A stretch of DNA of 64,000 nt from Podospora pseudoanserina (lineage: Eukaryota; Ascomycota; Sordariomycetes; Sordariales; Podosporaceae): contig NC_085920.1 of the NCBI RefSeq assembly GCF_035222485.1, positions 3,534,001 to 3,598,000 of the forward strand. The letters are read 5' to 3'. Under the pieces are notes generated by a model. The model ran no database searches and had not been told where the DNA came from. It worked only from the letters and a program-made list of their open reading frames with translations. The stretch's first letter is position 1. The number at the start of each line of letters is the position of its first letter. Below are positions 11,644-22,730 of the stretch, piece after piece. Both the position numbers and the translations under genes were made by a program.

Positions 11644-13766
11644 CTCGGAGAGGAACCGGTGTTATAATAACCCTTGATAACGTTTGTCTGGGCAGGCGTT
11701 GTGACGCCTGGGTAATGAGCTGTGTCCTATATTAGGTATCCCACGCTGGCAGGCACACGGTGTTCACCGAAACAGTGTGTGATGTTGCTATCGCTTCGGT
11801 TTGGCCCGAGTAAGAAAGGAAAAAGACATAAGATGAACTTGTGGAATAGTCGAACCACGCAACAACACTGTAAGTGATTTGCAGAACCAAACCTGACTGG
11901 TAGCTAGTGAGCAGAGGAGAGAGAAAGAGAGATAAAAAAAAAGAGGGCCACAGGCCACCTCGAGTGTATATCGAAGCAGAGATGAGATGACGCATTTCGC
12001 CTTCAACTCCATCGAGACAAGATCTCTGGCTATTCTCGCGCAGAAACTAGACGCAGGGTCAGGTTAGCAGGTCGGGCAGAAGAAGCCGTCCTGTCCTGTC
12101 CAACGGACCCTGCTGCGGACCCATCAGGAATATTCTGGGCCATGTCGAGCTGCGGGCGGTTGAGAGGTCGCTGTTGAAGCGCCGATGACCTCCTGGGGTG
12201 ACCATATGACCCTGCCAGAAAACGAGTGGTGGTGAGCAACTCTCTTTCACCGTTGGCTCCGTCCCAAACGGGCAACTGGGCGTTTGGAGAACAGTCGTGA
12301 CAGGCCGAGGCCGACCACCTGATTGGACAGCCCAACCAGATTGTGCTATTTTGGGTTACATAAAAATGACTCCACCTTACACTTGTTGGCAGCGTGCACG
12401 GTCCAGGTACCCGCATCAACCACACAGCCTTGTTTTAACGCCAGGAACAACAACTCAAGAATCTCCAAAAAAAAAGGAAAAAAAAGGCCCGTCATCGCCA
12501 ACCCGCATACCCGTCAAGCGCGCTTCCCATGATAAAAGAGGCCTCGTTTTTTTTTTTTACTCGGCATCATACGTGGTCATCGGGGCTTAGAGTCTTGGTT
12601 TTGCAAGCTGGGCGGGTATCTAACATCCAGTATCCCAACTCTCGCGGCCGCGCCGCCCTGTCCTGATGTGATGATGGCAAGTCTGATATCCACCACACCT
12701 CACATCAAGCCGAGGTTTACCGCTCTTCATATCACAAAGCCCGGTTTCCTCTTGGCAAAAACTGTAGATCCGTGATACCCTTTCCTCGGCAGTGTGTGTT
12801 GTGGAATGGTACCACCCAACGCAGGCCTCAGATCTGGCCGGAGGGGCCGTCTACCGAACCCGGACCCGAAAAGACGGGAAGCCCACTTTGTTTCGCGCCA
12901 GACCCCCGAAACAGTCCTGGCCCGTTGTGGCCTTGACCACATGCAACTCTCAGAAAAACAAACATATAATAATCCCCATTGTTCGGCTTCAAAAGTGGCA
13001 GGTTCAGTCGGTTGGGATTGGGCTTGAGGTGCGCTTTGTTGATGAGACACGGACGGTTGTGAGATGAGATGGTGATATGTAGGCCCCAGCAAAAATATTA
13101 TATTCAATCTCTAACACAATGAAGAGTGTGATGTGTCAATCATCATGGTTGAAACCCGTTTTGCTTCAACACAAGAGTTACTGAATGAAGACACAGACAA
13201 ACAGTCTCACATCCACCAAAGAGTGCATAAAAATATTCAATCTCAATACTTTTCATTCTTCACTTATCCCCTAAACTAATCCCACATCCTCCCAAAAACC
13301 CCAATCATATCCAAATATTCATCAATCCATAAAAGAGCGTCGCCAACAGACTATGTCGCCATAGGTTATCTGATCAGGCTTTCTTTCAAAGGTCTCTCTC
13401 TCAATCTAAAAAGGCAATCAACATGTCAAAGCTAGAGAAAAAGGTGAAGAAGAGACCCAAAGTAGCCTAAAAGAAATCCATAAAAATATGCCCCAATTTA
13501 TGCATAAAAGATCATCCAAAATGAAAGTGAAAAAGTACGTATCAAAACCCAAAAAAAGCAATAACAGACTGGTAAGGTATCATCGTCAATGAAAAAAGTA
13601 AAAGGTACATAAAGAAAAGAGGAGTGAAAAAGAAGAAGAGGGTATAAGCAGGGGTATAGATATCATGTCGAAATCCAATGAGAAAAAAAACCAAAAAAAA
13701 AAAAAAAAAAAAAAAAAAACCAAGAGCGGAGTATTACCAAAGGAAACCAACCCCCCTTTCCAAGCC
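11644..13766. other. Intergenic region, no gene seen
   Basis: The 2.1-kb stretch lies between the membrane protein's 5' end and the SAM-PH gene's 3' end. Only short open frames occur. A-rich sequence is concentrated at 13050-13740, including a 28-base A run. Confidence 0.5.
13693..13720. repeat. Poly(A) tract
   Basis: A run of about 28 A lies roughly 50 bp past the SAM-PH stop codon, which is read on the other strand. It is probably part of that gene's 3' untranslated region. No mobile-element body is adjacent. Confidence 0.9.
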
Positions 13767-16501
13767 CTAAATCATATTCCCATTCACCACAACCTCAAAC
13801 CCCTCCCCCTTCTGCTTCATGGCCTTAGCAAGCATCAACTCCCTCATCCAATCAATCCTCTCATCCCTCCCCTTGACCGCAAAATGATGCGTCTTCCCCG
13901 TCCCATTCACCGCCCCCTCAATCCCCTCCCTCTCCCCCCCAGCACCGCTCTCCTTCTTCTTACTGAGCACCCCCCCCAGCCCAAGCGCCTTCCTACCATC
14001 CTGCGGCACCAGCTGAAAACTAAAAGCACCCACATCCCCCCTCCTCGCCAACTCATCACTCCCCCGTCGGATATGCATCGCCTTGAACGCCGCCCCCAGC
14101 TTATTCCCGCTCTGCTGCATGCTGCTGCAGGCAATAGCATAGTCATCAATATCGATATACTCCAACGTCCTATTCTTCTCCTTTTCATCCTTGTGCATCG
14201 TCAGCCTTGTCCCCTGAAGTCTAAAGAAATGCTCGTGCCACTCGTGCCTGAGCATCTTTGTTTTTCTCTTCTTCATGAGACCTTGATAACTGATAGCCTC
14301 GCCACCCGTCATGTCAGGGGTGGGTTTATCGCTCACGGGCGACAGTCGGCCGTTGATGTTGACTGTTTTCACACCGGCGGGGTTGTTGGTTGTAGCAGTA
14401 GTAGTAATAGTAGTAGTAGTAGTTGTTGTTGTTGTAGGGGGGATGGCTTTTTCCAACGTGGGGCGGTCGGTTTGTGTCCAGGGGTAGTTCACCCTCGGGG
14501 GAGCCTGCAACGGACGACGCTGCGAAAAAGAGCGGTTGAGGGTGGAGGGGATGTTGTTGTTGTTGTTGTTGTTGGAAAGGGGGGAGACGATGCTGTTCTC
14601 GTCGAGGGCCGGCATGACGGGGAAGGAGGGCCGGCGGATGGTGTTGCGCGACAGAGACCGCATCGTGGGGTTGCGGTAGTTCATGTCGGGGGGCACAGAC
14701 TGCGAAAAGTCACGCGAGGGGGCGGGGAGGGAGGTGATGGTGATGGGCACGTCCATTTCTGAGAAGGGTGTGCCGAAACGGTACATGGGAGCGGCGCCGG
14801 TGGGGGTGGACTCTGACGAAGAGGGGGAGAGTTCTCGGAAGGAGGGGATGACTTGGGAGATTGGGCGGGCGGAGCGGGCGCGGGCGGATTGAGGGTCGTA
14901 GGTGTTGGGTGTGGTGGTGGATGGGTGGGTTGGGATGGAGAGCTTGGGGAGGCCGCGGAGGCCGGTGTGAGGTTGGGGGGTGGTGGTGTTGCTGCCGTAG
15001 ACCGGGGAGTTGCTCACGGGGGAGATCTCAAAGGGTGGTGTTGGGGGGACTTCGCTGCTGGTGGAGTGTTGGTGTTGGAAGTCGAGGAAGTGACGGACGT
15101 TGTCCTGGGCGTCTCTTGTCTCGACATTACGAAGGGCAGCTTCTTGGAGGTACTGCATTGTTGTGAAGGCACCGGGTCCCATGACATCGGATGAAGCCAC
15201 CACAGAAGGGACGACGTCGGATACCGGGCGGAACTCGTCCTCTTCCGGCGCGACAAGACCCGTGGTAGCGGTGACCTTTCCAAGGTCGCCGGCAAGCATG
15301 ATGACGCCCTTGTCGTTGAGGAACGGGTGGTCCTTCTGGAAGGCCTCCATCAGCCGCTTGTATCTCTTGGCCTTGGAGCAGTTCTCGCCCTTGGAGCACT
15401 GGTGAGGCTTTGGCAGTACCTGCTCAATACCCACGATGGACACCGACTCCAAAGGAGAGATGACATCGTTAATCTTCAACCTCGGCTTCCGCTTGTCCTT
15501 GGTCGCGCCGCTCTCCTTCCTCTTGAGTTCCCTTCTGACCTGCTTGTCCGGCTCATCCTCAATCGGTGTCTCGGGCATAGGCTCCGGCTTCTGCATGTCC
15601 CTCATGCTGTGAATCTCCTCCCAAACCAACGTCCTCACGCCAAAAGATGAAATCCCCAGCTCCTTCAAGTCCTCAAACTTCAACGTGATCAAAATAGCAC
15701 CCGTGATATCATTCTCGACAAACTTTTCCGCGGCGGGAAGCTCAACACCGGCATTCAGCATCCTCTGCGCAACCATTTCCGGAGACCACATATGCAGCGC
15801 CGACGTATCAAGCTCCTCGTCGGTAAACTCAAAAGGGCCGGCCGTGTTGCGCCTCTTTTTTGGCAGAGCGGTGAGGTGAACATCCTGAAGCTGGTAGTCC
15901 ATCAGATGTGGCTTCTTGGGCGTCACAGGCGAGAGCGAAAGCGCATGTTGCAACTCGATGGACTGGGCCGAGGACATGGAGCTCCGGAACAGGTGAGGAC
16001 CTCTCGGGCCTTCTACTGGTTGCTGCTTCACTTCATACGTGTCGAATGCGAAGGGCCGTTGCCGCAGGGACCTTGGTGTTTGGACCTCGTCGTATGTGGA
16101 GAGGGTGGTAAAGCTGTGTTGGCCGGACTGCGTGTTGTTGTTAGCAACTGCCCCTCTGTCCACATCAGGGGTGATCAACGCACCGAACCGCCAATGCTGG
16201 CACGGGGGGAACATTCGCCATCTTCGATTCCTTCCAGATCCCCGAATTCGCTGTAGACCTCGTCGTCGTCGTCGTCGTCATCATGATCATCATGTTCGTG
16301 GCCCATCTCGGCTTCTGACTCCATGAATTCCGTGTACACAGAGTTTGGCCTGTCATTGAAAGCCGGCGTTGTGAATACCGGACCCCTCGCCCTCCCCTTT
16401 TCCCTCATTTCCATCTGCGGGTGCTCTCGTGGAGCGAAGCGTACTTGAGCCTATAAAATTGTTAGTATTTCACTCACTATTCAGCTATTCATGCCTACCA
16501 T
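13767..16501 (-). CDS. SAM and PH domain protein, Boi-like without an SH3 domain
   Basis: Predicted exons (minus) are 16501-16499 (ATG only), 16450-16184 and 16127-13767, giving 876 aa. The 48-bp first intron starts GTAGGC directly after ATG and has TACTAAC and TTTATAG. The 56-bp second intron has a GTGCGT donor, GCTAAC branch and GCAG acceptor. An acidic Asp/Glu run lies near residues 45-65. A SAM domain at about 200-267 includes MWSPEMVAQRML and ELGISSFGVRTLVWEEI. A long Ser/Pro-rich linker has Thr and Asn runs. A PH domain at about 720-865 begins GLMKKRKTKMLRHEW. SAM-plus-PH order resembles yeast Boi1/Boi2 polarity scaffolds, but no SH3 domain is present. It probably binds membrane phosphoinositides and protein partners at growth sites; this role is inferred. 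If the ATG-only exon is wrong, translation could start at the ATG of 16414. Confidence 0.82.
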
Positions 16502-16829
16502 TGTGAAATCAGACTCGGTGTAACAGGTGAGATTGGCAGAGTAAATTGTTTGCCAAGGTAAGGAGTTAGTGCCGTTGCCGGCAGTGTTTGCCTTTCAAAA
16601 AGACAAGATAGGTTCTTAAGACGGAGTAGTTGGGACGAACTAGACACTGTTGTTCGCATGCCGACTCGGTCACTGCTTGAAGCCAAAAGCGGGAGAAGAG
16701 GACAAGAGGTGGGACGGTGTGGCGGGCGGCTACAGATATGGGTTATGTACCACGGTCCACGGTATGGCAAGCCGCGATGTCGGGGTTACTGCTACAGCAG
16801 ATGTGCAAGCGCTCGGATGGGAGGCAACG

Positions 16830-16979
16830 GTGCGGTGCGCTGCGGTGCGGTGCAGTGTCCAAGGTGGCCGGTCACAATGTGATCGGTCAGTGTGGTGTGG
16901 TGTGGTGTGATAAGTGTTAAGTGTTGGGGGCCGGAGAATGAAGAGATAGGTAGCATGCCATCTATCCATCCATCCATCC
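16830..16979. repeat. Simple-repeat patch: GCGGT-, GTGTG- and ATCC-type repeats
   Basis: Near 16830-16852 is a degenerate GCGGT repeat, at 16890-16909 a GTGTG pentamer array, and at 16963-16979 a (ATCC)4 run. They lie 330-480 bp upstream of the SAM-PH start, in its presumed promoter. Confidence 0.8.
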
Positions 16980-17165
16980 TCTGTCCGGCACTCGCAGAGA
17001 CACGCATGAAAGCAGCAGCAGCAGTAGCAAGACTCGCAGGAACACCCTTCCACCCTTCCAGGTTTCCCCTAGCACGCACCCATTCCGGGGTATAATTATA
17101 GCAGGGCATCGCATCGAACTAGGGACGGCCGAAAGGCGAAGGCTGGTTGGGCAGATGGCCACATC

Positions 17166-17198
17166 TCTCTGCAGTCCACTCTGCATGGACTGCAGAGA
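17166..17198. repeat. Perfect 13-bp inverted repeat with 7-nt loop
   Basis: The arms TCTCTGCAGTCCA (17166-17178) and TGGACTGCAGAGA (17186-17198) are exact reverse complements around CTCTGCA. This could be a dimeric protein-binding site or an RNA hairpin. No gene overlaps it. Confidence 0.85.
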
Positions 17199-19150
17199 AG
17201 TCACGGATGTGCAGACGGACGGTGAGAGGATGGGTGGTGAGTTGTTGTCATTGGTGAGAAATTCATGTGGTGCTTGAATGGTACCGAGCAATGCTGTGTT
17301 GCAATTGGTCCATCTGCACAAAATCGCTTCGAAATAGACGGCTTAAGCGCCCAGCGACAGGCGCTAAGCCCTTCCTGTCAAACATCCATCCCATCCCCCC
17401 CCAACACTCCAGACTCTTCCCTGCCCTGGCAACAACTGAACTGGACCTGGCCCGCCGCTCCCCGACCTCCTTGTGTTCCTTTTTCTCACCTTGCCTCCGC
17501 TCATCAGGCCGAATCTTGCGGGAAAAGGTCTATCAAATCGGCCTCAGCGCGGCCGGTCATAAGATCCGGCATACATCCGCTGGCATTCCATATTCCAGAT
17601 CCCTTCCATGAGGCCTCAGAGGGAACCTGCCGCCGATCATTTCTGGCCCGACAATAGACAAGGAGTGTCTCGGTCTCGAAGGACACACTCTCCGGCGGAT
17701 GAGAGCCACTCTGTACCCTCTCTCGCATTGCTTTGCCGCGTGGGGTGGTCAGCATGAGTGCCGTGCAGTGCTCACTCCGTTGCACAGAGACAGCGGCCCC
17801 GCACGCTCACCAAGGGCACAGCACAGCACAGCAGAGCAGCAGTCGCGGGGTCAACCACCACTGACAACCGGTTTATTCCCTCTCGCTGTGTTCTCATGAT
17901 AATCCCCATTTCTTACTCCATATCCCTTCTCCATCAAGGCCCGTCCCGACCGATACACTAGGTAATCTCATCACCCAATTGGGCTCTCACCCTTCACCAA
18001 AAGTCAATTGGGCACAAGAGAGAGTCATCTGTGATCGGCAACTACCCACGCAGTAGTCTTGGATTGCCCGTTGTAGCTCACACGGTGGAACGGTCCGAGA
18101 AAAAAACTTCTGGCCACTTCCCTACAATCCTGCTGCGCTCAGCCGTGGGTGGGCAGGCTTGCCTCGTTGGTCAGCTCCTCCTCTCGCTCGGCCTTCACAA
18201 AGATACCTCTCTTTGCCTTACCCCTCCCCCCCGCCAGTCCTACCCAATAAGTGGGGGATAACATGACCCTTTTACTCCAAAAGCACATGAACACCCCAAA
18301 AAGACCCCCTGCCGGGCCATTTTCCATACTATCGTGACAGGGCAGCAGGGTGGTTCCTACCCGAGACTGGGCTTCAAGCGTGGATATCCGCATGAACAAG
18401 CCCTCTCTTGCGGTGAAGCCATCCCGGGAGTCCACCTCGGCCAGTCGTCTTTTTTTGTTTGTTTTTTGCCCTTGACCACTGTCTGCGTCATCGTACACAG
18501 CCATCCTTGCCACGCGGTTCATTCAGCTAGGTTCTGTCTGTCTACCCGACTGTCAGGGTTCCCCGCGGCCGCCGCCCAGCCAGACAGCGGCGGCGGCGGC
18601 GGTGAGATATCAAGGCAAAAATCTTGAATTTCTAACCTTGTAAACACACACAAGGCAGGAAATATCATATGATCAAGCATGGGTAGGTATCAAGTATCGG
18701 TTCAACTCTCTTCTGAGGGGGTAATAATCGATAATTAGCAAGACCTCCACGTCAATCTGCAAACAAGGACTTGATCCGATATCTCTTAACAAACCCATTG
18801 TCATTCATTCCCAATCTGGCAATTTTAGCACTTACACCTAGTGTACCTAGGCTATCTCCTTCCGAACTCGCTAACGCTTCCGACATCTTTTTCCCTCACC
18901 AATGTGCGAGATCTCAACAAACAGCTAGAGAAAAAAAAAAAAAGAAAAAAAAAAGACATGAACAGGGTAGCTAAAGTGCTTGCAGCTCGTCTCCTCACAG
19001 ACCGCAACTCTTCTTATCCCTGTCACTGAACACAACACAACTGTAAAAACGAAATAGAGAAAAAAGTGCAAGCCCTAAAGTGAGTGTAGCTTCCCGAACG
19101 TGGTATCATCATACCACTTCTTCAATGTGTGTAACCCCCGATCCTTTCCT

Positions 19151-19183
19151 CCCCCCCCCCCAACCCCCAACCCCCAAAACCCC
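19151..19183 (-). repeat. G-quadruplex candidate
   Basis: The plus strand shows successive C runs separated by AA or AAAA; the minus strand therefore has at least four G runs of four or more bases within 33 bases, fitting an intramolecular quadruplex. It lies in the gene-poor region. Confidence 0.7.
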
Positions 19184-22100
19184 GCTTGTTGTCCTACAGC
19201 CATATAAGTGGGTGAGAACGATCCAAAGATGCGGCGTACTGCAAATGTCGTGATCTCGTGATACGTTTTTGTCGGGTTCCTTACATTGGGATTTTGGATA
19301 TCTCAGGTACATAATAGCAGGAGGGGGGAAGTACAGTACCGTGTAGTACAGCATGTAGATAAAACCTTTCTCGGGCTTGCGTGGTGGAAACACACCGACT
19401 CTTTCCCTTCCTTTTTGTGCCGGCGGGTGGATGTTTGTCTAACCTGAAGGATGACCATGTGGTAGATATTCTTCGGTTTAGGAGAATTATCTACCTTGTT
19501 CTTCGGGAAACCCGTGGGGGGCGTTCGCAAGCACACATGATCCAAAGAGTCTCGGGTGTTCGCAAAGTAACAGGCAAACAACCACAATGCCGAGCAACCT
19601 CACTACTGCATCCCCGTACCTGCTGCCAGTAGGTAGCCTACTCCATGCGAACTTTTTAAAGTGCTTACATGCCTATACAGCAAGCAGAACGAAAAAGCTT
19701 CCTGCAGGGGGTAGGTAGGTAGGAGAGGTAAGGTGGTGATACAACGGATGGTGGTTACAAAAACAACCCCCCGCCCGGGTACGGGCATGCTTCTAGATGT
19801 TCTGTCTTGGAAGGGAGACAACTCTACCCAACCAGACGGCTGAGTTGAGTCAGAAGAGGAAGAAGTAGCACTTTTACCGCTTCATGTTGCTCGCCTTGCG
19901 AGACAGAATAACGAAGGTACGGTAGGGATGTGTTGTCTTGTTACAACAGGGCTAATATCCTCCATTGACCGCCCAAGGTGAACGGGTATCGACAGATCTT
20001 GTCTCTTACCTACCGGGCCACCGGCAGAGAGGGGGTTCCTTCATTCGGCGTGTCCACAGTCTGCCATCAATTCTCGCCCTGTTGATGCCCAAGCGGAACT
20101 CCCAAGTATGACTCAAAGATAGCGGTGACCTTTCCTGACGACGACGACTTCGTTTTCTTATTTCCCATTCCCATTCCCAATACCAATACCAGGAGCAGCC
20201 CTGTTTTGCCCTGAAACCGATAACCCTTCCTCAAGAATGGATCCATCATTCCTCTTGCCCTCGCTTCTCTTTGCCCCTTCTCGTCTGGTTCTGTCTGGGC
20301 TCCTCAGGAGGAAAAAATGTCTGCAGATGGTGCCATGAGTGGAATATCCTCATCTTGCCAAACCATAGCCAAGTTCATCCCAGAAGCTGTGATAGGCCCT
20401 CAACTTGAGGTATCAAATAACAAAAGGAGATATCCCCCCTTTCGCCATCGCTCACATGACATTTCCACCCTGCGGCCTCTTCTTCGACCCACCACCCTCC
20501 TCTACACAAAAGTGGTGAGTGGATTGGTGGTGTTCACTCAACATCAGATCCTGAGTCAACCCTCCAAACCAAGCTAACCCCCCCCCCAACCCGTGATGAA
20601 AAATGCCATCTTGACAATCTAACTGGTCGTCAGAATCAACAAGTCTCAAAAAACGGTCCAGTCTAGACTAGAGCCCTTCCCAAAAACAGGTGTGGGTTGC
20701 ACTCATCCACTCTAAAAGAATTTAGACTACTGGGTCTTGGTGGGTTTACGCAGTCCGATTCGTTCAAGAAGATGCCGAGAAACTTTTCCATATTCTGAAC
20801 AAATGGAGTCTCACACGCCATTCATTGATGTGAGACTTTTTCCTGTTGAAACGAAAATGCGGATAATCGTTTTTTCTCAGACCCACGTGGGAACTTTTGA
20901 TTCACTTCGTTGGTGAACCAAAAAAAACACAAAAAAAAAAAACGCGTATCCGTAAAACAAGCGAGAATTGCGACATTTGAAAAATGACTTGTTCTCTGAG
21001 ATCGTCGTTATCGTTTTCCCCTCGTTGTGTGTGAGAGTGACACACACCACGAAACCATCACACCTCGGATCACATTGAAATACCTGATACCCCAGGTCTC
21101 GGCATCGCGACTAGGTACTAGGGGAAAAAGAAGACACATCGAAAACTTTGCTGGTGGACTAGCTTTGTCGATAAACCAAAAAAAAAAAAGAAAAAAAAAA
21201 GTCCCGGTTGTTAGCTCGCTCGGGGACATCTCCGCGCGCAACCTGATGATCCTCGATCTCCTTGTCTTCCCGGATGGTGCCCGTCACGGAAGCTATCGGT
21301 GATGCAGAGTGACGACGTGCATTAATTGATCAGATTTTCATCTCTCTTGTGTGTGGTGCTTTGTTGCTGACAATTGCGATGTTCTCGTCACCGATGCCGA
21401 GAACGCCTACGGGGCCAAGGTCAACAAGTTCCCCGGGGACAAAGTGGACACTAGGATCCCTAAATGGTCCGAGCAAACGAGAGAAACAAGGGGACCCCCG
21501 GACCCGGGCTTGATGATCGGAGGCCGGGTTCAGGTGTGATGATGGCACTGAGGGGTTTTGAATCTCTTGGACAGGGTGCCAGGTGGAGCTCTGGATCTCT
21601 TGAACGTGCTCCGCTAACGAGTTGACTGCCAGAAAGGGGAAGAGGTGAGGGGCACTAGTGAACGGTTTCGCCTTGTGAATTTGACAGGTGAGGTGAGGTG
21701 AGGCTACCTATTCAGCGGAGGTTTTGGCGTGTGGGAGCTTCCGTATACTGCTGGAAAGTGGTTGACTCGTGGCACGTGGGTGTGTGTTCTCTGCACTGTT
21801 TAAGCCCGCCGACGATACCCACGAGCTTGATCAGATGAGCCACGGGAGGCCATTTAGGCGGTGTTCCTGTCAAGGCCTTTTCAGCAGCTAAGCTGTGGGC
21901 TTTCTATTCGCGGGCCGTCGGTGCCAACGATGCAAGTGAACAATTCTCTGGTCGCACGGGCGCTGGAGAAATGGAAAATAAAGCCGGGTGGCATCATGAG
22001 GATCTGCTACCACCATGCCCTTTTGCCCGCAAAGCATTGAACGCCACTAGATTAGATAGCCAAAGAAGCAACGAAGATGGCAGGCCGATAGACTCACCCC

Positions 22101-22730
22101 TTCCCACGCGGTCGTTGTCAAGTGTGTGATTGTGACAAGACAAGAAAAGTTCCACATGGGACGGACCGGGCTCGTTGAAGCTATCGCTCAGCCGTTTCAC
22201 CCGCTCATGATATCCATAGCTTGGTCTCCATCAGTGAATTGCCCGGGGGTCCATCCGAAAGAGCACTTTGGAAAAGGAAGAGGAGCGACATTCCTGGATT
22301 TCTTCGTCGACAGATCGGAGCAACGCCGTTATGCCGCGTGGATGTGCCACACGGCAGCCGCGGTCAGTCTGGAAATCAGTGATTTTTTTTCGTGAGTGTC
22401 CGGGGTGTGGCTCGGTGGGTGGGTGTTCTCTTCCCCGCATTGAAATTGGAGCAAGTGATAACCAATTATGCCATCCCGGACAATGCCGTCTGATGTCGAG
22501 CTGGTAGCGACTGATGCGCGTTCCCTGGGTTGGGTTGGGTAGGAGCAGGTTGACATGCAATGGAGCATCTCCCGTCGGCGCCGTCATCGGCCTTTCTCTC
22601 TTTTAGCCGTTACGCCTTCTTGCCTGAACAGGAGGGTGTCTTTTTGAGGTTTTCGTCTGTGCAACTGAGATCGGGAAGGGCCATCAGTATCTCGGTGGTC
22701 TCGGTGAGGAGGAGGTCCAAAGACAGACAA

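Noticed and set aside
13693-13720. Retroposon tail
   Set aside because: The poly(A) run has no upstream element body or target duplication; it fits a local 3' untranslated region.
13665-14762. 365-codon plus-strand open frame
   Set aside because: Antisense to the SAM-PH gene; it begins inside a poly(A) stretch and has no protein-like features.
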